From: Caenorhabditis remanei
Lineage: Eukaryota; Nematoda; Chromadorea; Rhabditida; Rhabditidae
Length of the DNA: 64,000 nt
Assembly (NCBI RefSeq): GCF_010183535.1
Contig: NC_071330.1
Coordinates: 877,217-941,216, forward strand
Direction of reading: 5' to 3'
Below, one piece after another: positions 1-12,530 of this stretch (the stretch's first letter is position 1; every line of letters begins with the position of its first letter). A program made the position numbers and the translations under genes. The notes below the pieces were generated by a model. It made no database searches. It saw only the letters and a list, made by a program, of their open reading frames with translations, and was not told the DNA's origin.

Positions 1-2780
1 TAGTTCTACAGTGGATTTAGTGATAAAAAAGTACTTGAAAATTATTTTTGGTGTGCAAAAATTTTGAAAAATTTTCCACCCGGGCCGGCAAAATTTTTCC
101 TCGGCCCGGCCCGTCAAATGACAAGTATGGAAAAAAGGGTAATTTTTTTGAAGCTAGGCCTAGAAAATTTTCTACCGGGCCGGGCCTTGACTGAAAAAAT
201 CGATATGTCTGTCCGGATGTCCGCATAAAGCCAAAAATCAGAATTTCTGCAAAATATGGATCATTTTGTATCTGTCTGTGTGTCTACAAGTCCGGATGTC
301 CGTCTGTACACAACTATGTGTGTCCGGATGTCCGAAATAGAAAAAAATCATGAAAAACGAAATTCAGACTAATTTTTTACTTTAAATTTTTAAAATTTGG
401 TGTCTTTCTGTAAATCTGTTTGTCCTGATCTCTCAACAGCGAGAAAATTCCTGATTTTCATGATAAAAGCATTCGAAAAATTAGCTTTTGATCGAAAAAT
501 GTTGATTTTTAGGCTAAAAACCGTCCAGATTCTTTTTTTTCCGCGCAAATTGAAATTCTTTAGGTAAAATAGGTGAAAGATGCCAAAAAAAGTTGATTTG
601 GCAATTTCTAGTCGCATTATTCTTGTTTTTTGCATTTCGAAACTCAATTTTGCACTTTAACACCCGATTTTTCACGCTCTAACCAGTTTTTGTGTCACAT
701 TCATTATTTTTCGAATCAAAAGACAAACCTTTTGAAAAACTGGGAGAAATCCCCAATTTCCGGCACCAACTCATCCGTTTTCGACTTCAATTTCGTCATT
801 TCGACAGTGAATTACCTAAAAACTGGGAAAAATTTGAAAGCAGCTGGCGAAAAATCGATAAATTACGGAAGGCATTATAAAACAAGAGAAACCAACAGAA
901 AATCTCAATTTTTATAGATTTTCGATGGAAAAAATGAGGAAAAACAGGTAAAAATTGCTTTATTTAGGCGAAAAAACGGTGAAATTTTGAGAAAATAGGC
1001 GATTTTCCGTACATTTTGCGTTGAAATGCATCAGATTGACACCAAGTGAGAGACGAGGGCGAGAGAGTGTGTAGAGTGGAGAGGGTGCGAGAGAAAACGA
1101 GTGAGAGAGTGTGTTGAAGGCAGAGAGACACAGACATTTCGGACGGGTGTCGCTTCTTTTTGTACTCATGAGGGGCAGACAGCCCCCTATGAAACTATAG
1201 GAACTCATGAGAGTGACTGGAAAAAGTTTCAGAGAGCACATTCCTATTTTTCAGATTTTTCCGGGTTTTCAATGGTTTTTGATAGTTTTTACGCGATTTT
1301 TCGTAATTTTCGAGTGTTTTTAGTCGGAAAATCGTGAATTTTTGCTAGAAATTCATGATTTTTCACCCGAAAACTATGAAAAATGCGCTGAAAATTTGAA
1401 AAAATGGAAAAAAAATGAAAATGGTGCAATCGCGCTCCATTGATAACGTGAAAGTAGCGGGAGTTTTAAATTAAATTTAAATTTAAATTTTTTACAAAAA
1501 ATTCTATTTTTTTAAATGTTTTTAAAGAAGATTCCTTTTTTTCTGATTTTTTGTGGTAAAAATAATAAAAATAGCAATTGAAAACCATATAAAATAGAAA
1601 TAATCTGTTTTTTTTTCGTGATTATCGAAAAAATTCCAGTTCACTACGATGCAACTCAACAATAAAGACAAAAACGAGAAAAAAAGTTGCGCGCGGGAAA
1701 ACAGAAAGTCTAGACAGACTAAATAAGAACACCAACACGGAAAAAAAGAACGGATGTGATCGAAAATCAAGGGAACTTGAAGTGGTGGCCTAGTTTTCCG
1801 GAGATTTGGTTTTCTAGGCCACAGAGCTGGGAAGTTTTGATTTCACACTGGGACTTAAGTTCAAAATCCTTTAAAAAAGCTAAAAAACTGAAAGAAAAAA
1901 CAACAAAAAAAATGAAAAATTTGAAAACATCGAATTTTCAAAATTTTTATCAAATTGCCAATTTCTAAAGAGCGTAACCGGGTTCCCTGATGTCGAATTT
2001 TTTCAAATTTTGGCTTTTTGGATAGAACAAGTATAGCCCTTCATTTTTGCAGTTGACCTCTTTTTTGTACGAGGCGTCACTAGAATGATAGAGGGTAATT
2101 AGTGAAAGTCACCAGAAATGGCTGAAAATTCCGAGAGATCTTCTTTATTAGGCTGTATATTTCTCATATCTGGAATTTCCGTTTCAAAATTATATGTGTT
2201 TTGTAGCCTAAAAAATTCTCTATCGATCTAGCTAAAAATCACTAAAATCTGCTTCGATCAAGTTGAGTTACACCCCTTCGAAGTTAATGTACCCCCAGCC
2301 TTCCAGGCACTACCGTACTTCCCAGAGCTACAGTACCCCAGGGAGGGGTCCCACAAAAAAGTGATCAATTGCAAAGTTGTAGATGAAACCAAGGAGAATC
2401 CAACAAGCATAAAAACAATAACTTTTATCACGATCTACCCAGTTTTAGAAGCCTTTGTCTGAAAACTGTCTGAAAAGTGACTTTCAGCCTCTTTTCAGTG
2501 CTCAGATCCCCCCAATTTTTCCTCTTTTCCATTGTTCTGACCGACACAAAATAAAGTCAATATGAGAGGAGACTGTTTGTACTGTCACTTTCTTCTTCTT
2601 CTTCTTTCCATTCCCCTTTCGAAGAAATGAAAAGAAAAAGATTATGACTGTCCTGGTCAATCGAGTGGAGTCAAATTACTGTCTTGTTTCTTCACATCGT
2701 TGAAAGTGCGCTCCATTGATAACCCAACATAAAAATTATCTGCGAGCTCGATTCGAGCGCAATCGCAGTACCTGAAAGTT
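1..2780. other. non-coding stretch, no gene seen
   Basis: I see no supported gene here. Open frames are short and AT-rich with no start or splice context. The stretch holds a GGCC-rich fold-back remnant (about 72-190), several TCCGGATGTCC / TCTGTCTG motifs (205-330), a GA-rich block (1040-1110), and a module at about 2270-2400 (GAGTTACACC...CAGAGCTACAGTA) that recurs at about 10660-10750. Confidence 0.6.
72..190. repeat. GGCC-rich fold-back remnant
   Basis: Blocks of CCGGGCCGG and GGCCCGGCCC lie in opposite orientation, and a GACAAGTATGG end lies near 118. This looks like a rearranged copy of the fold-back family seen complete at 3600-4017 and 8506-8819. Confidence 0.5.
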
Positions 2781-5700
2781 AGTGGGTCAGTCTGTGTGTC
2801 GGTATGTCCAGAATCCATTTGACTGGCGCGCCTTTGACGCGTCGTTATATACCGGATTTTGCTGGAAACGCGTCAGTGTGTGAAAACTGATGTCCGATTT
2901 TCTTCTGAAGAGCGCGTCAAAAGCGCGCCAGACTTCTAATTCAACTGAATTTTTTGGAAAAATGATGTTATTTCTGTCTGTGAATCCTGTTGTCCGGATG
3001 TCCAAAAATTGAATGAAGAAAACGCGTCAGCGACACCCCAACCATTCAAGAAAGCGCCGTTTGTCCGGATGTCCGGATGTCTGCGATGAGGAATTGCGTC
3101 AAAGGTGCTCCAGACGAGGAGGATATCTGTCTGTGTGTACGGATGTCCAGAAGCCCCAAAACGCGTCAAAGGTGCGCCAGACTTCTAATTCAACTGAATT
3201 TTTGAAAATTATGTTATTTCTGTCTATGTATCCTGTTGTTCGGATGTCCAAAAATTGAACGAAGAAAAGAAGAAAACGCGTCAACGACACCCCAGCCATT
3301 CAAAAAAAGCGCCTTAGGTGCGCCAGAACAGTTTCAACGTTTGTCTGTGTGTTCGGATGTCCGGATGTCTGCGATAAGAAAATGCGCGTCAAAGGCACGC
3401 CAGACGATGTGCGCTTATTGGACTTTTGTGGGACTTGAAAAATATCTGTCTGTGTGTCCGGATGTCCGGATGTCCAGAAGACCCAAAAACGCGTCAAAGG
3501 TGCGCCAGACTCATATTCTAGAGGGGTGCGAGGAGGATTTCGGATTTCCTTGAATCTGGCGCGCCTTGGCCGCGTTTTTGATCCAAAAGTCAATTTAAAC
3601 AGACTTGTCAAAAATCGGGCCGGCCCGGGCCGGGCCTCGGGCCGGGCCGGGCCGAGATTTTTCTTGACCGGGCCGGGCCGGGCCGAAATTTCTCTTGGCC
3701 CGGCCCGGCCCGGTCGGCCCGGATTCAAAAATGGGTACCCATTTTTACCAATTTTTTTTTGAAATTTTTCGAAAAAAAAGAGTAAAAATGCTTAAATTAT
3801 CATACATATTCACATTTTGATTCAATTTTAAATGTTCATTCGAAAACTATACTTTTTTCAAAAAAGTTCAAAAAAGTTCAAAAAATTTCCAAAAATTTCC
3901 AAAAAAAAGTTGAAAAACAAAAAATGTTTTGAAAAAATGTTTCAAAACGGGCCGAGCGGGCCGGGCCGGGCCGAGATTTTTCCTGATTTTGGCCCGGCCC
4001 GGCCCGTGACAAGTCTGAATTTAAAGTCCGTCTGGCGTGCCTTTGACGCGTTTCCTTTAAATTCTGAAAATGTTGGTCCCCTTTCTCCTCAGAATAAGTG
4101 AAATTAGAGTGTATTGTGTTGGGTGGAGAGAGAGAAAGTTTGTGCCCCCCCCCCTATTGTTTCCTCAATATACACTTTGAATATTTGTTAAAGAGGAGGA
4201 GGACGGTGAGAGTGAGAGAGAGAGAGAGAGCAAGAGAGAGTACCGTGGTGAGAGCACACGGTACTACCCGGGCAGTGTGCTCTTTGTGTTGGGGTCCTAT
4301 TGGTGACGGAGAAGAGTCACACGTGTGGTAAGTGGAGAAGACATCCGGACATATGGACACACAGATTGGTATGGGAACGTCCAAAATTACAGACAGGGGT
4401 GCATAGAATCCATGATACCCAATAAATTCTAGTCTGGCGTGCCGGTGACGCGAAAAGTCTTCAAAAAAGTTTCAATCTGGCGCACCTTTTGGCGCGTTTT
4501 TTACAGTTCTAAGATCTCGGACAATCCGTTTGGAAACAGACATATGGAGATTGTCTTGAACCCAAAAAAATTTGCTGTCTGGCGCACCTTTCGCGCGTTT
4601 ATGAGTTTGGACATCCGTACAAACAGACAGACAGACATGCGTCAGAACACAAAAAACCGGTCGGGCGCACCTTGAGCGCGTTTCAAGACATCTGGATCAA
4701 TAGAAAAACCGATTTCCCAATATCTCCAGAACCCATCTTGAAAACGCGCCAAAGGCACGCCAGACATCCAGTTTTTTCTGGATCTGTCTGTCTCTCTAAA
4801 TGTCCGGATGTCGATTTTTTCGTGAAATTTCTTAGTTTTTCACTCGAAAAACCTCCTAAAATCCCAGAAAAGGTCTGGTGCGTCGTCTTCCCCAAAAATA
4901 TGAGTGCGCTGGCGCACCTTTGACGCGTTCTTGGACATTCGGACATCTAGATGTTCACACAGAAATCGCTCTCTTGAACATTATGGACATCTGGACAGAT
5001 CGATACACAGACAGACATACAGACACAAAAAAATCCATCACGATCTTTCAGTTTCAAATGAACAAGTCACATTTTTTGTTTCAAAAAACGCGTCTAAGGT
5101 GCGCCAGACGAATTTCGGACATGCAGACACACAGACAGACACCGATTTCCCACTTTAAAAGGCACGCCAGCCATTAAATTTTCCTGTGTACCCAGAGTCC
5201 GGATTTTCAAAGAATCTGTTTGTCTGTATGTCCAGATGTCTCCTCAATAATAAGAAAACGCGCGCCACCGACACTCTCTGGCGCACCTTGGGCGCGCTTC
5301 TGTACTGGACAATTCTTGCTTTCAACAGCTCAAAGATGTTGTAATTGGACGAATCAGACTGACTCAAAAATCGATAAAATCCAGGCGCTGGCGCACCTTC
5401 AACGCGCGTTTTTTCCACAACCAAAATACGACGAATTGTACTCACATCGATGAGGAATTGCGTCAAAGGTGCGCCAGAGGATATCTGTCTGTGTGTCCGG
5501 ATATCCAGAAGTCCCAGAACGCGTCAAACGCGTGTTTTCTAAAAATTGAAAAAAAAAACAAAGAAAACGCGTCAGCGACACCCCAGCCATTCAAAAAAAC
5601 GTCTTAGGTGCGCCAGAACAGTTTCAACGTTTGTCTGTGTGTCCAGATGTCCGGATGTCCAGAAACCCCCAAAACGCGTCAAAGGAGCGCCAGACTTCTA

Positions 5701-7545
5701 TTTCACCTGAATTTATGAAAAATGATGTTATTTCTGTCTGGGTATCCTGTTTTCCTGCAATGAGGAATTGCGTCAAAGGTGCGCCAGACGAATAGAATAT
5801 CTGTCTGTGTGTACGGAAGTCCGGATGTCCAGAAGCCCCAAAAACGCGTCAAAGGCGCGCCAGACTCATATTCTTGAAGGTGCAAGGAGGATTTCGGATT
5901 TCCTTGAATCTGGCGCGCCTCGACTGCGTTTTTGATCCGAAAGCCAATTTAAAGTCCGGGGCTGGTGTGCCTTTGACGCATTTCCTTGAAATTTTAATGA
6001 AAATCTGAGAATGTTATTCCTTTTTTCCAGGACCCAAAGATATGATCCCCCATAACCGATGAAATCCAGGCGCTGGCGCACCTTCGACGCGCGTTTTTTT
6101 TTACCACAACCCAAATAAGACAACGAATAGTACTCACTCGTTGATATTTGCTCAATTGATTTACCCCAGTTACCCAAATATTTACCAAAATTACTTTTTT
6201 CCCCTTTTTGACCATTTTTTTCTGTTCCTCTCTCGATCCTCCCCGCCCTATTCTTCCCATATCTTCTTCTGTCTCTTTTTTTATGAGAGAGTAGGTAGGA
6301 GAGCAACCTTGAGAATTATGATTCATTGTGTTCGTTCGTCTTCTTATTGCCCCCTACCTGTATACCTGTATACTATTATAACCCCTATCCTTTAGACACC
6401 CCCCTCACAGTGACCCCCAGAAGGGGTACAATTTTAATGAGAAGTCGGGGTAGGTTTGTGACATTGAGGGAGAGGGAGAGAGAAGGCTGGCGTGTCGGTG
6501 GCGCGTTTCTAGAGTCGTAAATTATCCAGGAGAAAAGCACCATGAATCCTCATTTCGGAAAATTTGAAAACGCGTCTAAGGTGCGCCATAATACAAAAAG
6601 TTTAGCTGAAAAATTGAAAAAATTCATTGAAATTCAACTGTTGAAAGTTTGAAAACGCGTCTAAGGCGCGCCAGACAAAGTTTTAAAACCAAAAATTTCC
6701 AATTTCAATACATGTTTCACACATTTTTTGTTTCAAAAAACGCGTCAAAGGTGCGCCAGTGTCCAAATGTCCGGATGTCCAATTTTCTGTTTTTCTCTCT
6801 TAAAATTTGAATTTCGGACATGCAGACACACAGACAGACACCGGTTTCCCAATTGCTCTTGAAAACGCGCCAAAGGCACGCCAGTCAGTCCGTTTTTTTT
6901 CTGATTTTTGGGTCTGTTCGTCTCTAGTTTTTTTAAAAGAACATTTTCATTTTTCACTCACACTGCCTGGCGCATCTTTGACGCGTTTTTGTTTGATAAC
7001 AATCTGGAAAGAACGGCATGAACATTTTGAGATTTGATTGGACATCCGGATATACAGACACACAGGCGGATATCAATTTGGAATCCCAATTAGCCTAAAA
7101 AGCGGACATCCGGACATCCGGATACACAGACAGACACCGATTTCACAATTCCTCTTGAAAACGCGCCAAAGGCACGCCAGACATCCAGTTCTTTCTGATT
7201 ATAGGGTCTGTTCGTCTCTCTGAATGTCCGGATGTCTAGTATTTTTTTCAAAATGTCTGATGTTTCACTCAAACTGTCTGGCGCGCCTTCGACGCGTTTT
7301 TGTTTCATAACAATCTGGAAAGGACGACGTGTGAACATTTTGAATGGCCATCTGGACATTCGGATATACAGACAGACACCGATTTCCCAATTCCTCTTGA
7401 AAACGCGCCAAAGGCACGCCAGACGGCCAGTTTTTTTCTGATTTTGGGGTCTGTCTGTCTCTCTGAATGTACGGATGTCTGAAATTTTGAATGGACATCC
7501 GGACATCCAGATACACAGACAGACGTTCAGGATATCCGGTACCCC
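2780..7545. repeat. dense cluster of two interspersed short repeats
   Basis: About 45 copies by eye of CTGGCGCACCTTTGACGCG (R/Y variants) occur in both orientations. They alternate with GTCTGTGTGTCCGGATGTCC or its reverse complement. Spacing is irregular, 40-150 bp. The repeats hold long chance reading frames open (for example 3300-3728 and 7090-7683 on the minus strand), whose translations are themselves repeats of the same residues, so I call no gene. The same motif recurs near 8.5, 8.9, 11.0, 12.0, 15.6, 39.1-39.5, 40.7-41.1, 45.3-45.7, 50.0-50.5 and 52.7-53.0 kb, including inside introns. Confidence 0.85.
3600..4017. repeat. fold-back element with GGCC-rich arms
   Basis: The left end CAGACTTGTCA is the reverse complement of the right end TGACAAGTCTG. 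Inside each end are runs of GGGCCGGGCC or its complement, with a second GGCC block near 3700 and 3950 and an A/T-rich core. It encodes nothing plausible. It is probably a non-autonomous fold-back transposon of the same family as 8506-8819. Confidence 0.7.
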
Positions 7546-7823
7546 AATATATTTGCTCTCCATGACTATGACTACAGTACCCCCTACAGTAAGATAAACA
7601 AATCCATGTCCTCTTGCATATCCGGGGGGTGTCCTCTTTTCCTTCCCTTTTCTCTCTTTTTTTTTGTTGCTAATGGTCACCAATGAGGTCCATCCACCAC
7701 CACAACACTATTTGCATTCATCTCTCTCTCTTTCTCTTATTATTCTTTTTTTTTTGTCTTTTCATCATCATGAATGACTCATTGACTGACACCTCCATAC
7801 AATTAATACGGCATCCCAAAATA

Positions 7824-8284
7824 CAGTACCGGACAAAAAGGTTACAACTTACTTTGGCTGTTTTCAGTGGAAACTGATGACCAACTTTGACAGTGTATTT
7901 CGGTGTCATCTGATTGTCCGACAAACTCAAGTTTATATGGGTTGGACAGAGCAAAAATAGGACATCATTTTTGTAGTTGACCATTTCTTTGTATGGACAC
8001 TACCATGAAAGTTATAGGTTGTCAAAGTGAAAACCTCCGAAATTTCGCTAATTTGCATTGGAATTAGTCGATTTCAGGGAGTAATGGGTTTCTTTACCAG
8101 TAACTTTCATGATAGTGTCCATACAAAAAAATGGTCAACTACAAAAATGATGTACTATTTTTGCTCTGTCCAAACCATATAAACTTGAGCTTATCGGACA
8201 ATCAGGTGATACCGAAATACACTGTCAAACTTGGTCATTTTCCACTGAAAACAGCCAAAATTGATACCTTTTTGTCCGGTACTG
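7824..8284. mobile_element. MITE with CAGTACCGG ends and TA target site
   Basis: The ends CAGTACCGGACAAAAAGG and CCTTTTTGTCCGGTACTG are inverted repeats, flanked on both sides by TA. The arms run about 200 bp and share the internal words TTTTTGTAGTTGACCA and TGGTCAACTACAAAAA. The TA duplication and end sequence suggest a Tc1/mariner-type non-autonomous element. Relatives lie at 14148-14581, 24308-25443, 39935-40352 and about 49085-49508, with fragments at about 25850-25945 and 63575-63640. Confidence 0.8.
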
Positions 8285-8505
8285 TACCTGTGTGTGTATG
8301 ATGGTCCAGACACTTCTTTGTTCAATTTTACCCATTTTTTGACGGTTTACCCCTTGAAATTACTCTTTAAGAACTGATTTTCTAGCTCAAAACAGTCAGA
8401 GATTGAAAAACTCCCAGAATTTTCATTTTTTTCTTTCCCGAAACAGGGTAATTTCATTTCTTTTAAGCTAAAAATCAGTCTGGCGCGCCTTCGGCGTGTT
8501 TTTAT

Positions 8506-8819
8506 CAGACTTGCAACGGGCCGGGCCGGAATGAAAATTTCTAGGGCCCGGCCCGGTCGGCCCGGAAGTTCAATACTGAAAAAAATTCAATTTTTTTTTT
8601 CGAAAATTTCCCGATTTTTTTTGAAAAAAATTTCTTAAAAACAATTTTTTGTAGGTTTCAAAGGTTTTTGAAAAATATACTTGAGGAAAAATATGAAAAA
8701 ATTTCAGAAAATGAATTTTTGGACAAAAAATTGTAGTGAAAAAAGTTCAAAAATTCAAATCCGGGCCGACCGGGCCGGGCCGGGCCGGAGCTTTCTCGGC
8801 CCGGAATTTTGCAAGTCTG
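8506..8819. repeat. fold-back element, GGCC-rich arms
   Basis: CAGACTTGC at the left end pairs with GCAAGTCTG at the right end. Both are followed inward by GGGCCGGGCC-type runs in inverse orientation. This is a shorter member of the 3600-4017 family. Confidence 0.7.
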
Positions 8820-11810
8820 GTTTTTATTTTGTTGAAAGTAACCTTTTCCTTTGTTTGTCTTGAACTGGCGCGCCTTTGACGTTTTTTTACTTCTGGATCA
8901 AGATGTAGTTAGTATCGGGACATCCGGAAATTTGGATACCAACGAATTGCTATTAAAAATATAGTCTGGCGCACCTTTGACGCGGTTTCGCTTCACTAGA
9001 ATTTAAAAAAAAGCTTCTGGTGGCCTAGAAAACCGATTGTATGAAAACTAGTCCCTCGGTGTTTTTCTTCACATTATGGCCTAAAAATTGATGGCCTAGA
9101 AAACCAGATAACGAGAAACTAGTCCCTCACTCGTTTTTAAAGATTCTGAACTTTTTCGATCCCCCATTTTCGAAAATAATCAGATACCGAATCGTGGAAA
9201 GGCGGAAGGGGGGCTTTAGTCATATTTGTTCTCGTAAATGATACCAATATGTCAAAAATGTGTCTTGATTTGTGCTGCTGATGTGAGATCGAAACGAAAG
9301 AGTACATATTGATATAGGAGATCTCATTTTGTTTCCGTGTCTTTTGTTTCTCTTGTATCTCGAAACGTTGAATAGCTGGAAAAAAGTTGTCAACTGTGAA
9401 AATGATCTACACAAAATTTTGTACATTTTGTTAGTTGACAACTTTTTGATAGCTATACGGGGTGCTGAGTTATAAGCTATAGAAGATTGGTGAGAGAGAG
9501 AGAGCTAGAAGCTCTTCCTTCTTTTCGCCATATCTCTCTAGCTAAGATACTTATTAAAAAGTAGTCAACTAACAAAATATGCAGAATTTGATGGAAGACA
9601 TTTTTAGTTAACACCAATTCCCTATCTATTTTTGTTTGGGAGATACAGTGCTTTAGATGTTCAGTTACATTCAAACCGCTGTATCTCTGCGGATATTCTT
9701 GCTATCAAATTTTTGTCAACTATAAAAACAAACTGCTTAAAATTTCCTACATTTCATTAGTTAAAAACTTTTCTGTATCTCTTCAAGTTAGCGAGATACA
9801 AGCGTTTAAAGTTAGAGGAGAGCAACTGAGAGACGCAGAGAAGCCAGACACTCTAGCCTGTCTGCGTCTCTCTTCTAAACTTTAAACGCCAGTATCTCTC
9901 AGCCCATGATAGCTATCAAAAAACTTCCAACTACAAAAATTATCAGCATTTTCTGCAGATTTTGAATATATAATTTTCAATGTACCAATTTTCACATTTT
10001 GCTGGACAATTTGTGTTAATTCGAGTAAGAACTAAAAGTTCAACTCTTCTTCTGAGAGAGCAACAAGAAGGAGGGAGGAGCAACAAAGAAAGAGCAATGA
10101 CCCCTCTTTTCTCTCTGTCTCATTTCTCTCCTTGCTCTTCCCGCCCGGGAGAGAGAGCATCCTGCGGTCGCCCCTTTTTTTTGAAGGTTTTTGTTTCATT
10201 GAGAAATCTAAGAGAATAGAGGAAAAGAATGCATAAAAATAGCACTTTGTGTACTTTTATATTCTTTTTCTCCCTCTCTCTTGAAGTGCGGCTAATTGCA
10301 TTTGTTTTGATGCCAATTTGATTTTTAATTGGACCTCATTTTCGACCTTGACCTCACCTCGTTATTTAGTCTGTCTGTGTGTCTGTTTGTCCGTCTACAA
10401 TTTTTTAAAAACTATTTCTGGCTAAATGTTGGTCTAAAAATTAGTTCAAACTAAAGAGAAATAGCAAAGTCATGAAGTTTCGAAAATTTTCGAAAATTTT
10501 CGAACTTTTTTAAATTATTTTTTTCTACAATTTTTGAATTTTTGACTTTGATAAGTTTCTTTTTTCTGTCAGCAAGTAACCCAATTAATAGTTCATCAAA
10601 TTTCCTATCAATCTAGCTACAAATAACTAAAATTCAATTTGATCCATCCTGAGTTACATCTCTTTACTCTACCCGCCTTCCAGGAGGCGCTACCGTACTT
10701 CTCAGAGCTACAGTAACCCAAGGGGGAAGGGTCCCACAAAAAAGTTGTCAACTACAAAAATGAAGGCCTAGGCTTGCGTAATTTGATAATTGTAATTATA
10801 ACAATTTAGAACTTAATCTGACTCCACAACATTGCTTCAAAGTTGTAAAAAAATGAATTTTCGAAAAAATGTTCCAATTTTTTTAAAGCGCAAACTGTTT
10901 TTGTTCTTTGTAAATTATTTTCTATTATCAATTAATTAACACAGCTTGTACCAACATTATGCATGTATAAAAAAACAATCTGGCGCGCCTTTGACGCGGT
11001 TTCAGTATATATTTACATCACTAGTTATTACAGTAACCCTATTTAGGTATGTTTCGAAACCCAGAAGTTTTAAAACCAATTTTTTGAAAAGTCATGCCTC
11101 CGGATATATCGACACCTTTTCGTAACCAGGTAGTTTTGAAACCAAAGAAGTTTTAAAACGTCCCATCACCTTTCCAGATGGACCAGTGTCATCCATTCCC
11201 CCCCTCCACGTTCCCCCCGTTTTTTCTTATTCATTCTCCAATTCCCATCCATTCGTCAAGTTTAACGAGACAACTAACTTCCATCCCCTCGTTCTTTTTG
11301 TTCCCCCTTTTCTCTGTACTTTTTCAACTAAGAAAAGTAGCTCTTTTCTTATTCTTTTTCCCTTAGAAGAAAGCGTTACCTTCACACACGCGCGAAAAAA
11401 CCTTGAAATTTCCTGTTGTGACCTTACTTACACTCGCAATGTTTTCATTCTGTTAGTATAATGTTTTGTTTCTATTCGATATATGTTTTTGCCCTTATGC
11501 AAACCTGCTCCATCGAGATTATTTATAGTAAAATATTTCAAAGATCTACAGTATCCTAGAAGCTTTGTTTACGACTTTGGACGCTGCAAACCTGCTCCAT
11601 AGAGACGGTATATTTGTAACCTACCTTATTTCTTATATGACTTGACCACTGTCTCAAAAGATCACAATCACGAAATGTTGTGCCCAAATCAAAATCAAAA
11701 TTGATTTAATTGTTGAAAATGTGTATATTGTGTAGTTTTTAAACTTTCCTTTTGATCTACCCTAAAACAATTCAAAAAGGATAAGATCGGATCGAATTAT
11801 GACGTGCCCC
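8820..11810. other. non-coding stretch, repeats only
   Basis: No gene is supported. It contains CTGGCGC..GACGCG motifs (about 8866, 8966, 10979), several modules with AACTTTTTGATAGCTAT near 9420-9920, a GA/CT-rich block (10030-10290) and pyrimidine-rich sequence at 11170-11390. Confidence 0.6.
9802..9889. repeat. hairpin with GAGAGACGCAGAG stem
   Basis: GCGTTTAAAGTT...GAGAGACGCAGAG is followed by its imperfect reverse complement, CTGTCTGCGTCTCTC...AAACTTTAAACGC. Related hairpins with the same CGCAGAGAAGC core lie near 28370-28420 and 36155-36205, so this is a dispersed hairpin family. Confidence 0.65.
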
Positions 11811-11877
11811 TAATTAGAACCGACTAAAACACGGTCCCGATTCGTACCATTTATAAACCGGGGCGGTTCTAATTAGT
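11811..11877. repeat. short inverted-repeat element TAATTAGAACCG
   Basis: TAATTAGAACCG at the left pairs with CGGTTCTAATTA at the right. A related longer copy with diverged ends is at 15385-15507. Confidence 0.6.
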
Positions 11878-12081
11878 GGTAGTACCCAAATGGGTTAATT
11901 TCCCTGCTTTCAAAACACATTTTCTCTAAAAATTAACTTGTCTGGCGCTCCTTGGACGCGTCTATCAATCAAATGAACTAGGGATTTGAATGTACGACAA
12001 GAAAGCGAGAGACAAAAATCTGAACATCCTGGGGCGCCTTTGACGCGATTTTGCTTTGTAAGACTTATAGGACATCCGGAC

Positions 12082-12522
12082 CAGGGACGAGCGGCAATGC
12101 CGTTGCCGCGTTGCCGAATTGCCGGAATTGCCGACTTTTTTAAAATACATTGCCGTTGCCGGGTTGCCGGGTTGCCGACTTTTTTTTCGGCAATGTTTTC
12201 TGCAGTTTTTTTTTCTAAATCTGTTCAATTTTTAGGCTGAATTCGACAAACGTGATACAAAAATCGATATTTATTGCTTTTCTAATACAATTTTTTGAAT
12301 ATTTTTCAAAGAAAATGGGAAAATACACTCATTTAGTCAAAACAACTGTCACTGGCAAAATAAAGTGTACTTTGCTCGCATTTTTTCTCCCGACTTAGTA
12401 AAAACCCCTTATTATTAGATGTTGCCGAAAGTTGCCGAAAGTTGCCGAAAATTGTCGGTTTTTGAAATCGGCAATTGCCGGATTGCCGGGTTGCCGAAAT
12501 TTTCCGTTGCCGCTCGTCCCTG
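12082..12522. mobile_element. hAT-like MITE with 8-bp target duplication
   Basis: The terminal inverted repeats CAGGGACGAGCGGCAA and TTGCCGCTCGTCCCTG are exact complements. The 8 bp ATCCGGAC are duplicated at 12074-12081 and 12523-12530. Subterminal sequence is full of TTGCCG repeats. CAGGG-type ends with 8-bp duplications are the hallmark of hAT elements. It carries no transposase, so it is non-autonomous. The target was a TCCGGAC-type repeat of the kind common in this window. Confidence 0.85.
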
Positions 12523-12530
12523 ATCCGGAC

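Noticed and set aside
3300..3728. 142-residue minus-strand open frame
   Set aside because: Half is the GGCC fold-back read as G/P/R/A repeats and the rest is the interspersed repeat.
2780..7545. CRISPR-like array
   Set aside because: Motifs occur in both orientations with irregular spacing and repetitive spacers, in an intron-bearing nematode sequence.
7090..7683. 197-residue minus-strand open frame
   Set aside because: Translation repeats the same peptide because it runs through TCCGGATGTCC and CTGGCGC repeats; no start context or splice sites.
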